Counted from the first letter of the stretch, positions 1 through 8,874 are shown. The stretch: 57,249 nt of DNA from an uncultured Muribaculaceae bacterium (GCA_905233845.1 CAJOFH010000011.1:1-57249); one strand, 5' to 3'. Numbers and translations: made by a program. Notes: generated from the letters alone by a model not told the origin.

Positions 1-125
1 TGCTTCTTTGACAACAAACCCACTGCCATTAGAGGGTTCTACATTGAACAGTCGCCTCAATTGTCGATTTTTTGATAGAGCTTATCCCGAACTCGGGTAT
101 ATTTTTACAGGACATTAATAAATTG
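1..125. other. Left flank, possible 3' end of a truncated gene
   Basis: Two plus-strand frames are open from the window edge, one ending at a TGA at 73-75 and one at a TAA at 114-116. Neither gives a peptide I recognise. The stretch holds a small palindrome, CCCGAACTCGGG, near 90. It may be the end of a gene or of a mobile element whose body lies outside the window, and I cannot choose between the frames. Confidence 0.2.
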
Positions 126-156
126 AAGGCTCTGAGTATTTTACTCTCAGAGCCTT
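126..156. terminator. Hairpin terminator 3' of rubrerythrin
   Basis: A perfect 11-bp inverted repeat, AAGGCTCTGAG (126-136) with CTCAGAGCCTT (146-156), encloses a 9-nt loop. It lies 22 nt past the stop codon of the minus-strand rubrerythrin gene. It could also end transcription coming from the left on the plus strand. Confidence 0.7.
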
Positions 157-177
157 TATATTAGAATGTTATTATTT

Positions 178-729
178 TTATTTGCCAAAGTAGCGCTTGA
201 GCAGGCCGGTAAAGCCTTGTCCGTGGCGAGCCTCGTCGCGGGCCATCTCGTGAACGGTGTCGTGGATAGCGTCGAGATTCTGCTGCTTAGCGAGCTTGGC
301 GATACGGAACTTATCCTCGCAGGCACCAGCCTCGGCAGCTGCACGCTTCTCAAGGTTAGTCTTGGTGTCCCAAACTACCTCGCCTAGCAACTCGGCGAAC
401 TTAGCAGCATGCTCGGCTTCCTCAAATGCGTAGCGCTTGAAAGCCTCGGCAATTTCGGGATATCCCTCACGATCGGCTTGGCGCGACATTGCCAGGTACA
501 TACCCACCTCGCTGCACTCACCCTCGAAGTGAGCTTTCAAACCAGCAAGAATCTCGGAATTTACGCCCTTAGCCACGCCAAGAGTGTGCTCGGCAGCGTA
601 TGTCACTTCTTCATCTTCCTTGAGTTCTTTGAATTTCTCGGCTGGTTGTTTACATTGTGGACACTTCTCGGGAGGTGTGTCGCCCTCATGAACATAACCG
701 CACACTGTGCATATCCATTTTTTTGCCAT
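178..729 (-). CDS. rbr: Reverse rubrerythrin (rubredoxin-diiron peroxidase)
   Basis: This 183-residue cytoplasmic protein has an N-terminal rubredoxin-type iron site (C7, C10, C23, C26) followed by a four-helix ferritin-like diiron domain with ExxH motifs in EEAEH and DEARH. The order rubredoxin then diiron domain is that of reverse rubrerythrins, which reduce hydrogen peroxide (and in some anaerobes oxygen) with electrons from NAD(P)H through a reductase and rubredoxin. A small rubredoxin gene lies 103 bp upstream on the same strand, so the two may share the promoter at 1002-1032 and act as electron donor and acceptor. The ATG at 729 is followed directly by the first Cys motif, which supports the start. 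Confidence 0.93.
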   Translation of the reverse strand: MAKKWICTVCGYVHEGDTPPEKCPQCKQPAEKFKELKEDEEVTYAAEHTLGVAKGVNSEILAGLKAHFEGECSEVGMYLAMSRQADREGYPEIAEAFKRYAFEEAEHAAKFAELLGEVVWDTKTNLEKRAAAEAGACEDKFRIAKLAKQQNLDAIHDTVHEMARDEARHGQGFTGLLKRYFGK

Positions 730-832
730 AATAGTTTTAATAAGTTTTATTGTTTAAATGATTAGTAAATTAATTTAGTTGAATAATTGTAAAATAAATT
801 CAGGTGTTGCCTGATTGTGCATTAAGTAGTTG

Positions 833-946
833 TTATTCTACTACTTCTTCGAAATCTTCGGGTCCAACGCCGCACAAAGGACACTCCTCGGGAGGATTCT
901 CACCTTCATGAATGTAGCCGCACACTGTGCATTTCCATTTTTTCAT
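833..946 (-). CDS. Mini-rubredoxin, 37 residues
   Basis: The reading frame runs ATG 946 to TAA 833 and encodes 37 residues beginning [19 protein letters not shown]. It has both CxxC knuckles (C6, C9, C22, C25) that hold the single iron of rubredoxin, then an acidic tail. Ordinary rubredoxins have about 52-54 residues; this one lacks much of the usual C-terminal part and the spacer between knuckles is short, as in the rubrerythrin next door. It probably carries electrons to that rubrerythrin. The paired cysteines, the resemblance to the rubrerythrin N-terminus and a consensus promoter 56 bp upstream make it a real gene despite its size. Confidence 0.85.
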   Translation of the reverse strand: MKKWKCTVCGYIHEGENPPEECPLCGVGPEDFEEVVE

Positions 947-1001
947 AATAGTTTTGTTTTAAAGTAAATAAAATTAGTTAATTAATTGATTATCAAGTGT
1001 A

Positions 1002-1032
1002 CAAAAATAAGTAAAATATTTTAAACCACAAA
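1002..1032 (-). promoter_or_regulatory. Bacteroidetes-type promoter for rubredoxin
   Basis: On the minus strand, TTTG (1032-1029) is followed after 19 nt by TATTTTTG (1009-1002), an exact match to the primary sigma (SigABfr) consensus. The start codon lies 56 nt downstream. Confidence 0.7.
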
Positions 1033-1124
1033 ATTTTTTATAATAAAATTTAAACTTTTAGACAATTATTGGGGTCAAAATAGAAAAAAAGACAGTAATT
1101 AGTAGAATATATAAAAGATTTTGC

Positions 1125-1132
1125 TATCTTTG
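1125..1132 (+). promoter_or_regulatory. Promoter -7 box for the lipoprotein gene
   Basis: TATCTTTG matches the TAnnTTTG -7 consensus and lies 37 nt before the ATG at 1170. No clear TTTG is seen at the -33 position. Confidence 0.5.
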
Positions 1133-1169
1133 CAACCATAAAAAAAGTATTAACTAAAATATTACGAAT

Positions 1170-1559
1170 ATGAAAAAATTAAGTATTACTCTATTTGTTG
1201 CGGCAATGCTTATTGGTCTCAGTTCATGTGATGGAGATCATTTTTGGTCTGTTTTATCAGGTCATACATGGTATGCCTTTGAGGGTGGAGATTACGCTGG
1301 TAGTTATCCTATTTATGAAGGTGATTCTGACTACATGGTAATAACTTTCCATACCAACGGAACTGGATCAATGTCATTCTATGATGAAGCCGGTTATTGG
1401 GACAATTATGGTTTTGAATGGGATGATCGTGGTGACAGTGTAATTATTTATTATTATGATGGTGGACATGACACATTCTACTATGAATATAGAGGTGGTG
1501 TTTTGTATCTATCAAGGGATTATAATATGAGAAATTACACTGCGTTCTCTCATTATTAA
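1170..1559 (+). CDS. Small lipoprotein of unknown function
   Basis: The protein has 129 residues: a hydrophobic signal peptide ends in a lipobox LSSC (Cys at about 20), so it is exported and lipid-anchored. The mature part is rich in Tyr, Gly, Asp and Trp and has alternating beta-type patterns (VITFHTNGTGSMSFYD and VIIYYYDGG), which suggests a small beta-sandwich or lipocalin-like fold. I recognise no named family. It stands alone, with its own promoter and a strong shared terminator. Confidence 0.8.
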   Translation: MKKLSITLFVAAMLIGLSSCDGDHFWSVLSGHTWYAFEGGDYAGSYPIYEGDSDYMVITFHTNGTGSMSFYDEAGYWDNYGFEWDDRGDSVIIYYYDGGHDTFYYEYRGGVLYLSRDYNMRNYTAFSHY

Positions 1560-1576
1560 AGAGTTTTAAGAATCAT

Positions 1577-1612
1577 AAAATGCCTGATTTCTCTTTAGAA
1601 ATCAGGCATTTT
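1577..1612. terminator. Bidirectional terminator
   Basis: A perfect 16-bp stem (1577-1592 with 1597-1612) closes a CTTT loop, with A-runs and T-runs on the outer sides. It sits between the convergent genes ending at 1559 (plus) and 1638 (minus) and can serve both. Confidence 0.88.
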
Positions 1613-1637
1613 ACTTTCTATTAAAGTCACCACTCAA

Positions 1638-2219
1638 TTATACATTATCTTCGGCGTCCTCTATTTGCTCGATGATGTCGCGGTAATAGCGTTGAGTTTT
1701 GAAGTGCACTGTTAGTCCTATGCCACAACCTGCTACGAGACAAATGATGAAGAACGGCATGAAATAATTCCAATGTTCGCTGTCCATTTTTTGTGACATT
1801 TCCCAGCCAACCCAACCAGCCCAAGCCAGTACCATAGGTATTCCTATCCATAGCCAATTGGCATCGCGCTTTTTGGCTGTAGCCACTTTACGCATTGTGT
1901 CTTGAAGGTTGCCTTCCACGAGTTTGTTGTCGCGCATGGCTCGGCCATTGAAGAAACAGAATCCCACTACTAAGAGCATCATTACGCAGGAGGCAATCCA
2001 CAGTGGAATTGATAGTCCGTTAAGTTTTACGAAAGCCCAATATCCATAGGGTATCATTGCCAATGCAAGAAGTGAAATAGCAAGATATCGCTTGTTGATA
2101 GTGCTCACGTTGTGCTTGATGGCACGGCGAATGAGTCGGTCGCTAACTATCGTTTGATTGTCGAGTTTATTTTTCAGTATAGCCATTTGCTGGCGCATTT
2201 CGTCAAGTTCGTAGTCCAT
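1638..2219 (-). CDS. Four-TM membrane protein coupled to ECF sigma factor
   Basis: The protein has 193 residues: a soluble N-terminal helix of about 44 residues, four predicted membrane helices (about 45-64, 71-90, 121-140 and 151-172) and a short acidic tail. The gene starts 15 nt after the sigma gene stop, so both are on one transcript. That arrangement and the charged cytoplasmic N-terminus point to an anti-sigma or sigma-modulating role, but no canonical zinc anti-sigma motif is visible. Treat the role as an inference from context. Confidence 0.7.
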   Translation of the reverse strand: MDYELDEMRQQMAILKNKLDNQTIVSDRLIRRAIKHNVSTINKRYLAISLLALAMIPYGYWAFVKLNGLSIPLWIASCVMMLLVVGFCFFNGRAMRDNKLVEGNLQDTMRKVATAKKRDANWLWIGIPMVLAWAGWVGWEMSQKMDSEHWNYFMPFFIICLVAGCGIGLTVHFKTQRYYRDIIEQIEDAEDNV

Positions 2220-2234
2220 AATTTTGAGAGTTTT

Positions 2235-2711
2235 TTAATCGTTCATGTTTTTAAGTTGTTCTTTGATGCGATAGAGGCGACTGCTGACATTGGTAGTAGA
2301 AATACCCACTACTTGTCCAATTTCCTCATAGGGCATGTTTTCGAGCCATAGCAGCACAATAGCGCGGTCGAAGGGTTTGAGCCGGCTGATGCGCTTGTGC
2401 AGCATGTCTACCTGGCGTGTGTCTTCATCACGGTCCTCAAAGAGGTTGATGTTCATTGATAACGGTTCCGTTTGGGTGCTGCGTTTCTTGCGGTCCATAG
2501 AGATACAGGTGTTGAGTGTAACGCGGTAAATCCACGTTTTCACATCGCTGCGGTTCTCAAATCCCTCAAATCCGCGCCACATGTTGATGACAGCCTCCTG
2601 GAAGAGGTCGTTCACCTCGTCGGCATCTTTCGAGAACATGTAGCACACTGTATATATTGTGCTCTTGTTCTGCTTGATGGTTTGAGCAAATTTGCTTTCT
2701 AGTTCGTTCAT
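2235..2711 (-). CDS. ECF-type RNA polymerase sigma factor
   Basis: The protein has 158 residues from the ATG at 2711. Region 2 is recognisable (YMFSKDADEVNDLFQEAVINMW and WIYRVTLNTCI), as is a C-terminal region 4 helix-turn-helix (LLWLENMPYEEIGQVVGIST). The linker between them has an acidic stretch. A longer frame could begin at a TTG at 2777, but that codon lies inside the -7 promoter element, so the internal ATG is preferred. The gene heads a two-gene operon with the membrane protein downstream. Its signal is unknown. Confidence 0.9.
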   Translation of the reverse strand: MNELESKFAQTIKQNKSTIYTVCYMFSKDADEVNDLFQEAVINMWRGFEGFENRSDVKTWIYRVTLNTCISMDRKKRSTQTEPLSMNINLFEDRDEDTRQVDMLHKRISRLKPFDRAIVLLWLENMPYEEIGQVVGISTTNVSSRLYRIKEQLKNMND

Positions 2712-2774
2712 TTTTTGTTTGCGTTTTAAAACTGATTTTTGACCATTAGACGCACTACTCTCAAAAAAATCACA

Positions 2775-2782
2775 CAAAAGTA
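2775..2782 (-). promoter_or_regulatory. Promoter -7 box for the ECF sigma gene
   Basis: TACTTTTG on the minus strand matches TAnnTTTG and lies 63 nt upstream of the ATG at 2711. No good -33 TTTG is seen, which could mean an alternative sigma or activator is used. Confidence 0.55.
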
Positions 2783-2893
2783 GAAAAAAAGAATAAAAAA
2801 GCTGATATTTGTCTTTGAAAAATGTTTTATAAAAACGAAAGTTCGACCAAAATAAAGCGCTGATTATCAGCTGGGTGTGTCACAATTAAAGAG

Positions 2894-3260
2894 TCACGCT
2901 GAGCGTGAGAAATCTTTCAAATTTTTCCAAATCTAACAAATATTTAATTTGTTAGAAATCAAATGGGTTGTGTGGGACAGTTTTTGAAAAAAAATATTTA
3001 CACTGCGCCGGGTTGTGTCTCGCGCAAATATTGCAATTTCAAACAACTTGAACAACTTAAATACAACTTGCACAACAAATGTGGGTTGTGTGGGACAGTT
3101 TTTGAAAAAAAACTTTTTACACCGCGCCTGCGGTGTAATACACTGACAGCTCCCAGGAGCGTGTGGGACAGTTTTTGAAAAAAAATTTTGGTTGATGGGA
3201 CTTGGGGATTTTGGGGACGGATGACGATTTTGGGACAAGTGGGACAGATGGGACAAATTT
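2894..3260. repeat. Degenerate GGGACAG repeats in gene-free region
   Basis: Three direct copies of GTGTGGGACAGTTTTTGAAA, each followed by an A-run, begin near 2970, 3089 and 3161. The second is followed by a perfect hairpin, TACACCGC (3118-3125) with GCGGTGTA (3130-3137). After the third copy come further GGGACA units (about 3197-3256). A small palindrome, TCACGCTGAGCGTGA, lies at 2894-2908. No credible gene is seen between 2783 and 3437; the open frames here are low-complexity products of the repeats. Confidence 0.6.
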
Positions 3261-3437
3261 GTGTCAACTTTTTTCAGGAATAAGATATGCATAGTTGAGA
3301 GGGAAGAGTGGGCTGCGCCTGTTAGTGCGGTGGATACTGGATGATCTCGAAAAGCTGCACCTCTCGAAAAGCCTCGCAAGCTCGGATAATATTTTGTGTT
3401 TCATAGTTATATATATATTATAGTGGTAATATTAATC

Positions 3438-3619
3438 ATGGTGGGTTCTAAAAATTCCGGATATGTTCTTTTTTAGGTTTTGGTCATTTTTGGTTGCTTG
3501 CTGGCATCTTTTGGCTCAAATTTTTGACCTGTAGCCCGCTACTATGTCTGCAATTTTGAACCAAAATCTACTCAGCAATCATCCCAAATCTGCCTCAAGC
3601 AATTTTTAGAACCCACCAT
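3438..3619. mobile_element. Hairpin-core inverted-repeat element, copy A (182 bp)
   Basis: The ends are a perfect 19-bp inverted repeat: ATGGTGGGTTCTAAAAATT (3438-3456) and its complement (3601-3619). The middle folds into a long hairpin: TTGCTG/CAGCAA (3498-3503, 3573-3578), a loop pair GCATC and TCTACT, TTTTGG/CCAAAA, TCAAA/TTTGA, and the tip GTAGC-CC-GCTAC (3531-3542). Copy B at 14234-14486 has the same plan and the same loop bases but different end repeats. There is no coding capacity. It resembles a MITE or another non-autonomous mobile hairpin; the family is not known to me. Confidence 0.6.
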
Positions 3620-3803
3620 ACGGGTGTGCGCGCAAAGGTAGAATGTGATTGAGAGTTGAAACAATGTTATTTTGTACCTAACGATACGGGATTTTTTGGC
3701 ATTTTCGTGTCATTTTGAGGAAAAAAATGAAAAGTTACATTTAAAAAACCAATAACTAGCTGTTATATAAAAGCTTACAAAAAGTAAGGATACGGGCGAT
3801 TTT

Positions 3804-4047
3804 CTTGCAAAATAGTTTTGAAGATTGTAACTTTGCAACCAAGTATATTAGTTATAGACGACAATTACTGACAATAATACTTTTTGTTTGTTTTATTATT
3901 GACAATTGTCATTTTTTGAAATTAGTCCAAATTGGTTCAAAATATATCAAATGGACTGCTATATTGGGTAAAAAATGCTTACAGAACCATTTGCTTAACG
4001 CAATTTAACAAATGGGGGGTAATTTAAAAAAAATGTTTATATATTTG
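3804..4047 (+). promoter_or_regulatory. Two candidate promoters ahead of the lipoprotein island
   Basis: CTTG (3804-3807) with TAACTTTG (3828-3835) at 20-nt spacing forms an upstream promoter. TATATTTG (4040-4047), 45 nt before the ATG at 4093, forms a downstream one without a clear -33 box. The AT-rich leader between them holds imperfect inverted repeats around TGACAATAATA and TATTATTGACA. The stretch 3620-4092 otherwise holds no convincing gene. Confidence 0.45.
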
Positions 4048-4092
4048 CAACATAGTGATAAGATTAAGTTTAACACATAAAGATATACAGCC

Positions 4093-5640
4093 ATGAAAAA
4101 GTATGCCTCATTACTTTTATTATTACTGACTGTGGCGCTATTGCCATCATGTGAAGAAGACATTGAAAAGCGCCAGGTGGCCTTCACCGCTACAATGCCA
4201 GCCGATGACTTGTCATTCTCACGGCCTGGCAGCATTATTAATGGCGTGCCCGAAGCTGACGGCTTCAATCTGAGAGCTCAGTGGAAAGACGGCGACAAGA
4301 TACAGATTTTTGTCCGTCAAGGCGGTGCCGTGTATCAAGCCGAGAGTCCAGCCACCATTTCTAACATAAGCAGCGACGGCAAGACATGCTCAATAGATGT
4401 CACGCTGCCCAAGTCAATCAACCGTGATAAGGACTATGACATTATAGGTGTGACGGGGGTGGAGGCATATATCGATGGCACCGATATAATTGCCCCATGT
4501 GACCTGACACGAGTGGGTATTGACAGCAGCGACGCACCGTTGCTGCCAATGTGGTTCACAGCCAAGAAGGGCAGCAACCAAGCGAAGTTCCGTCACCTGT
4601 GTGCCTACGAGGTTCTCTATGTGTATAACAGTTCTGAGTCAAATATCACGTTTAAGCACGGCGGATTTGATGTGATGACACCCTGGTACAAGTATAGCGA
4701 TAAAGTAGCACTCACAGCAAACAGCTTTTCGGGATATGAAGCAGGACAAACCGATGCCCAGAGCAATGAAATCACGATACCTGCTGGGAAAACGGGCACT
4801 ATCTTGTCTTGGTATATTCCCAGATTTGATGTGACTGATGAGACACCCGACGCTACAATCAACAATGCCCGGCTCAAAGCCGTTGTCAATGGCAGCGCCG
4901 CCACCTCTAGTGACGCACTGAAAGCATATAAATCTATAGCACGTGGCAGTGCCTATTATATGCAAGCAACCTGGGATGGCTCAACTCTGAATTTCTCTAA
5001 TGCGTTCTGTCCCGATGGAAACCATCCACACATGATTGACCTTGGCTTGCCGTCTGGGACAAAGTGGGCATGCTGTAATATTGGTTGCAATAGCCCAGCT
5101 GAATGTGGAGATTATTTCGCCTGGGGCGAAACCACAGCCAAGTCGTACTATAAAAAGACTAACTATAAGTGGTACAGCGGTGGTGACGACCATAATATCA
5201 CGAAGTACTGCTCTATGAGCAACTATGGCACTGTTGACAACAGAACGGAACTTGAACTGGAAGATGATGCCGCATACGTGAATTGGGGCCCTAAGTGGCG
5301 CATGCCTTCAGCGCAGCAAGTTCGGGAACTAATGAAGAACACAACAATTCAGTGGACCAAAATAAACGGCACGAAGGGATATCTTTTCAAGAGCAATATA
5401 AATAATAATGCTATTTTCTTCCCAGCTGCTGGATGGCCTTATAACGGTGAAACAGAAGGATTAGATTCTGGTGGCAACTATTGGACACGCACTATGTTCA
5501 ACGATTATGCGCAAAGCTCTGCTGTTGTTCTTGCTTTCCGCAAAGGAGATGATGATATTCTTACTAGTTTGTTTACACTAGCCTATTACCCCCGTCATTT
5601 CGGTTCAAGCGTTCGTGCTGTGTATGTTGGACAAGAGTAG
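4093..5640 (+). CDS. Lipoprotein: fimbrillin-like domain plus Fib_succ domain
   Basis: The protein has 515 residues. A signal peptide ends in a lipobox (LLPSC). Residues about 25-300 resemble the beta-sandwich fimbrillin-like/Mfa-type N-domain common in Bacteroidales surface lipoproteins (WKDGDKIQIFVRQ, ITIPAGKTGTILSWYIP). From about 310 there is a Fibrobacter succinogenes major paralogous domain: IDLGLPSGTKWACCNIG, FAWGETTAKSYY, NWGPKWRMPSAQQVREL and the final SSVRAVYVGQE. The family is extracellular and probably carbohydrate- or surface-related, but its biochemical role is unknown. A close paralogue lies at 7360-8874; the pair marks a tandem duplication. The next gene starts 78 bp downstream. 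Confidence 0.87.
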   Translation: MKKYASLLLLLLTVALLPSCEEDIEKRQVAFTATMPADDLSFSRPGSIINGVPEADGFNLRAQWKDGDKIQIFVRQGGAVYQAESPATISNISSDGKTCSIDVTLPKSINRDKDYDIIGVTGVEAYIDGTDIIAPCDLTRVGIDSSDAPLLPMWFTAKKGSNQAKFRHLCAYEVLYVYNSSESNITFKHGGFDVMTPWYKYSDKVALTANSFSGYEAGQTDAQSNEITIPAGKTGTILSWYIPRFDVTDETPDATINNARLKAVVNGSAATSSDALKAYKSIARGSAYYMQATWDGSTLNFSNAFCPDGNHPHMIDLGLPSGTKWACCNIGCNSPAECGDYFAWGETTAKSYYKKTNYKWYSGGDDHNITKYCSMSNYGTVDNRTELELEDDAAYVNWGPKWRMPSAQQVRELMKNTTIQWTKINGTKGYLFKSNINNNAIFFPAAGWPYNGETEGLDSGGNYWTRTMFNDYAQSSAVVLAFRKGDDDILTSLFTLAYYPRHFGSSVRAVYVGQE

Positions 5641-5718
5641 AGGTATTTGCATAAAACAGTTATAATTACTAACTTAGTGGCGTTGAGAATATAGAATCAC
5701 AACTCTAAACAAACGATT

Positions 5719-7233
5719 ATGATAAAAAGACTGGTATATTTATTGTTGGTTTCGGGCGCATTGATGCTTGCTGGGTGCGACTCCGTAGATGAGGATCCAG
5801 TTAATGTGACTGTTAATGTTGTTGACGCACAAGAGAATGATACTGAACTTGAAAAACTCGCAAATAATGTGGGTTACTACTATGGAGTCAAACCCAATTT
5901 GACACTTAAAGAGTTTTCCTATCGCGCAGCTGGTCAATATTGCATTTTTTCGATGACCGAGAAAAGGAAAAAAGAGCTGGAGCAGCTGGCAAGTCAGGAA
6001 GGCTCCGGAGTCGAGAATGCTGGTGGTTATTTCGTGGTTACTCGAGGCCGTGATTTCATAACTGCCGATGATTTTGTCAGCGAGCGTTATTTTGCAGGGT
6101 ATTATAATGACTATTATACTCAAACCACTCATGATTATGTTGTCGTTTGTCCCATAATAGGTGTGTGTGTCAACAATGCCGAAACCAAGGATAAAATCTT
6201 GAAGGATTATAAAGGCAAGCTGACATTGGCTGACCATGAGCAGGGACAAAAAACAGTTGACGACAGCTATATTTACTATTTTGACTGCCATCTCGGCACC
6301 TCAGAGCAAGTGTTGAATTTGAGCAATAAGATCTATTTGCGCAATGATGTTAAATGGGCAAAGCCCGACATGTTTACTACCTGGCACTCAATATCAAGCG
6401 ACAATTCCGCCGAGAGAGCATTTGTAGTGAAGGCTGTGGGAATTATGGACTCTGACGGACTCTTTGCTACTGGCACTTCATGGGAAAATGCCAAAGCCGA
6501 GGCATTGGCAAGTGATCCTCCAACTTTTGAAGATGCTCAAGTAGTAGTAAGAAAAGCACTAGCAGTTGCTGGAGGCAAGCATTCCTTTTTGACTGTAAAC
6601 AATTCAAACGATATGAGTCATACTCTACAGCAAGCTGCAATGCCAACCATTACCCAAAGAGAAGATGGCATACTCGTCATAAAGCTCCCACAGTTTAGTG
6701 GAACGGGTGAGGAGTCTATCCAATACGCCCAAAAAGTACTCGATGCCATCCCGTCCCAATTGCGTGGCGTAGTGATAGATTTAATAGATAACAGAGGTGG
6801 GAATATGTATCCCATGTTGGCGGCAGTGCATCGTTTCTTTCCTGAGGAGAATTTGTTCGACTTCCATTATCGTGATTACAACTATACCGTTACTGTTAGT
6901 TATGTAATCAATTCTGTGAACATAAAAAGGAAAGACTATATCTCGTGTCCTGTGGCGATTCTAATGAACAATCATACCGCCAGTTCAGGTGAGATGGTGC
7001 TGCTCGCTTTTAGAGGCCTCAACAATGTGCGCACCTTTGGCACCCACTCTGCAGGTTACACTACTGGCAATCAGACCTACTACTTGCCATTTAACTCAAA
7101 ATTAGTCTTGACCACATCTTCTGTCATTACACGCACAGGTGAAGAGTTTTGCAACGACTATATCTATCCCGACGTAAATCCCATCACTCCTTTTCCTCTC
7201 GATGAAGCCATTAAGTGGATTAACCAGCAATAG
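5719..7233 (+). CDS. Lipoprotein S41-type serine peptidase
   Basis: The protein has 504 residues with a lipobox LAGC (Cys20). Residues about 40-222 form a domain ending EQVLNLSNKIYLRNDVKWAKPDMF, which resembles the propeptide/inhibitor-like end seen before Bacteroidetes secreted proteases. Residues about 280-490 look like a tail-specific (S41) protease: GGKHSF at 285-290, VVIDLIDNRGG at 351-361, the nucleophile motif TASSGE with Ser423, and SAGYTTGNQ at 444-452. The last motif belongs to the S41 subtype lacking the Lys of the CtpA Ser-Lys dyad. It is probably a surface or periplasmic endopeptidase. The first 215 or so residues are nearly repeated in the truncated paralogue at 9825-10526. Confidence 0.85.
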   Translation: MIKRLVYLLLVSGALMLAGCDSVDEDPVNVTVNVVDAQENDTELEKLANNVGYYYGVKPNLTLKEFSYRAAGQYCIFSMTEKRKKELEQLASQEGSGVENAGGYFVVTRGRDFITADDFVSERYFAGYYNDYYTQTTHDYVVVCPIIGVCVNNAETKDKILKDYKGKLTLADHEQGQKTVDDSYIYYFDCHLGTSEQVLNLSNKIYLRNDVKWAKPDMFTTWHSISSDNSAERAFVVKAVGIMDSDGLFATGTSWENAKAEALASDPPTFEDAQVVVRKALAVAGGKHSFLTVNNSNDMSHTLQQAAMPTITQREDGILVIKLPQFSGTGEESIQYAQKVLDAIPSQLRGVVIDLIDNRGGNMYPMLAAVHRFFPEENLFDFHYRDYNYTVTVSYVINSVNIKRKDYISCPVAILMNNHTASSGEMVLLAFRGLNNVRTFGTHSAGYTTGNQTYYLPFNSKLVLTTSSVITRTGEEFCNDYIYPDVNPITPFPLDEAIKWINQQ

Positions 7234-7359
7234 ATAAAGAGTTGTGGCAAAGACTCAAGTTGCACTATCACCGTGGAGGGAGTTTCCCAATCAGGATAAC
7301 TTATCCCCGCAACCAAGAAGATCACGAAACAATAATAATATTTAATAACATTAGTGGTT

Positions 7360-8874
7360 ATGAAACAATATTTTCTCTCTCTAATTGCCTTATTGGTATG
7401 TGTGGCGCTGTTTCCATCATGTGAAGAAGATTTTGAAAAGCGGCAGGTGACCTTCACCGCCATGATGCCTAGCGATGACTTGTCTTCATCACGGCTTGGC
7501 AGCATTATAAATGGCGTGCCAGCTGCTGACGGCTTCAATCTTAATGCTCAGTGGAAAGACGGCGACAAGATACAGATTTTTGTGCGTCAAGACGGCAAAG
7601 TGTATCAGTTAGAGAGCCCTGCTAGCATTTCTGACATTAGCAGTGACGGCAAGACCTGCTCATTCCAGGTAACGCTGCCCAAGTCGGTCAATCGTGACCA
7701 TGACTATGACATTATAGGTGTGATGGGAGCTGAAACAGTTATCCATGAGTCGAATGTTATAGGTGTGTGCACCATGAAGCGTGTGGGAATTGACGGCAGT
7801 GAATCATTATTGCTGCCAATGTGGTTTACAGCCAAGAAAGGCAGCAACCAAGCGAAATTCCGTCACTTTTGTGCCTACGAGGTTCTCAATGTCAAAAATG
7901 TGTCGGATGCGAGCATCACGTTTAGGCACTCAGGATTTAATGCGCTTTCTCGGTGGTACAGGTACAGTGGCTCTGTTTCGCTGCCCGACGGCAATGAAGG
8001 TGGTCAAGAAGTGCAAAGCGATGTCGAGAGCAATGAAATCACTATTCCCGCAGGAGGCACTGGCACGATAGTGTCGTGGTATATTCCACATACTATTATA
8101 GCCGATGTGACAATCGACAATGCCAAGCTTAAAGCTGTTGTCAATGGAAAGGATGCAACTACCGTTGACGCAATGATATCCTATAAGACTCAAGCACGCG
8201 GCAATGCCTATTACATGGAGGTCAACTGGGACGGCTCAAACCTGTATTTCTCTAATGAGTTCTGCCCCGATGGGAATCATCCGCACATTATCGACTTGGG
8301 CTTGCCATCGGGGACAAAATGGTCGTGCTGCAATCTGGGAGCCAATATCCCGACAGAAGGTGGAGATTTTTACGCATGGGGCGAAACCGCTACCAAGTCG
8401 TACTTTGCCAAGTATAACTACAAATGGTACAGTGGTGGTGACGAGCATAACATCACGAAGTATTGTGGTAACAGTAGTTTTGGCACTGTTGACAACAGGA
8501 CAGAGCTTGAACCAGAAGACGATGCGGCATACGTGAACTGGGGACCTGAGTGGCGCACGCCTGCGTTGAGACAGCTTTACGAGCTGAAGAACAACTGCAC
8601 AGCAAAGTGGACTAGTGTGAATGGCACGGGTGGTTTTCTTTTCAAGAGCACCACTAACGGCAAAGCTATTTTCCTCCCTGCTGCCGGTTACCCCAAAAAT
8701 GGGGTTCAGGATGTAGGCAGTGAAGGCTTCTATTGGACTCGCCGTTATGACTACGATGTTAGACCAGACCTTGGTTATATGTTTAGAATCCACAGTGGGG
8801 GCGGACTATCGGGATACTATTACGATCGTTATTTAGGCGCAAGTGTTCGTGCTGTGTATGTTGGAGAAGAGTAG
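7360..8874 (+). CDS. Lipoprotein: fimbrillin-like plus Fib_succ, second copy
   Basis: The protein has 504 residues and is a close paralogue of the gene at 4093, colinear from the signal peptide (lipobox LFPSC) to the final SSVRAVYVGEE-type end (here ASVRAVYVGEE). The N-terminal fimbrillin-like domain spans about 22-290 and the Fibrobacter-type paralogous domain about 300-502 (IDLGLPSGTKWSCCNLGAN, FYAWGETATKSYF, NWGPEWRTPALRQL, WTRRYDYD). The divergence is greatest in the loops between 215 and 260 and near the C-terminus, as expected for a variable binding surface. A GTG at 7354 is in frame, but the ATG at 7360 matches the paralogue better. The 126 bp between it and the peptidase gene hold no clear promoter. 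Confidence 0.87.
   Translation: MKQYFLSLIALLVCVALFPSCEEDFEKRQVTFTAMMPSDDLSSSRLGSIINGVPAADGFNLNAQWKDGDKIQIFVRQDGKVYQLESPASISDISSDGKTCSFQVTLPKSVNRDHDYDIIGVMGAETVIHESNVIGVCTMKRVGIDGSESLLLPMWFTAKKGSNQAKFRHFCAYEVLNVKNVSDASITFRHSGFNALSRWYRYSGSVSLPDGNEGGQEVQSDVESNEITIPAGGTGTIVSWYIPHTIIADVTIDNAKLKAVVNGKDATTVDAMISYKTQARGNAYYMEVNWDGSNLYFSNEFCPDGNHPHIIDLGLPSGTKWSCCNLGANIPTEGGDFYAWGETATKSYFAKYNYKWYSGGDEHNITKYCGNSSFGTVDNRTELEPEDDAAYVNWGPEWRTPALRQLYELKNNCTAKWTSVNGTGGFLFKSTTNGKAIFLPAAGYPKNGVQDVGSEGFYWTRRYDYDVRPDLGYMFRIHSGGGLSGYYYDRYLGASVRAVYVGEE

Noticed and set aside
1-125. Transposase tail at the left edge
   Set aside because: Two competing frames, no recognisable motif and too little sequence; kept only as an uncertain flank.
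2712-2777. N-terminal extension of the ECF sigma factor
   Set aside because: The upstream TTG lies in the -7 promoter element, so it cannot be in the mRNA.
2894-2908. Palindrome TCACGCTGAGCGTGA as an operator
   Set aside because: No promoter or gene start nearby that it could control; listed only within the repeat region.
2933-3379. Minus-strand open frame of 148 codons
   Set aside because: It is made of translated GGGACAG repeats (recurring KNCPT/KTVPH segments), has no promoter and no protein-like composition.
3805-4008. Plus-strand open frame of 67 codons before the lipoprotein island
   Set aside because: It starts inside a promoter region, is AT-driven in composition and shows no family resemblance; it is more likely part of the leader.
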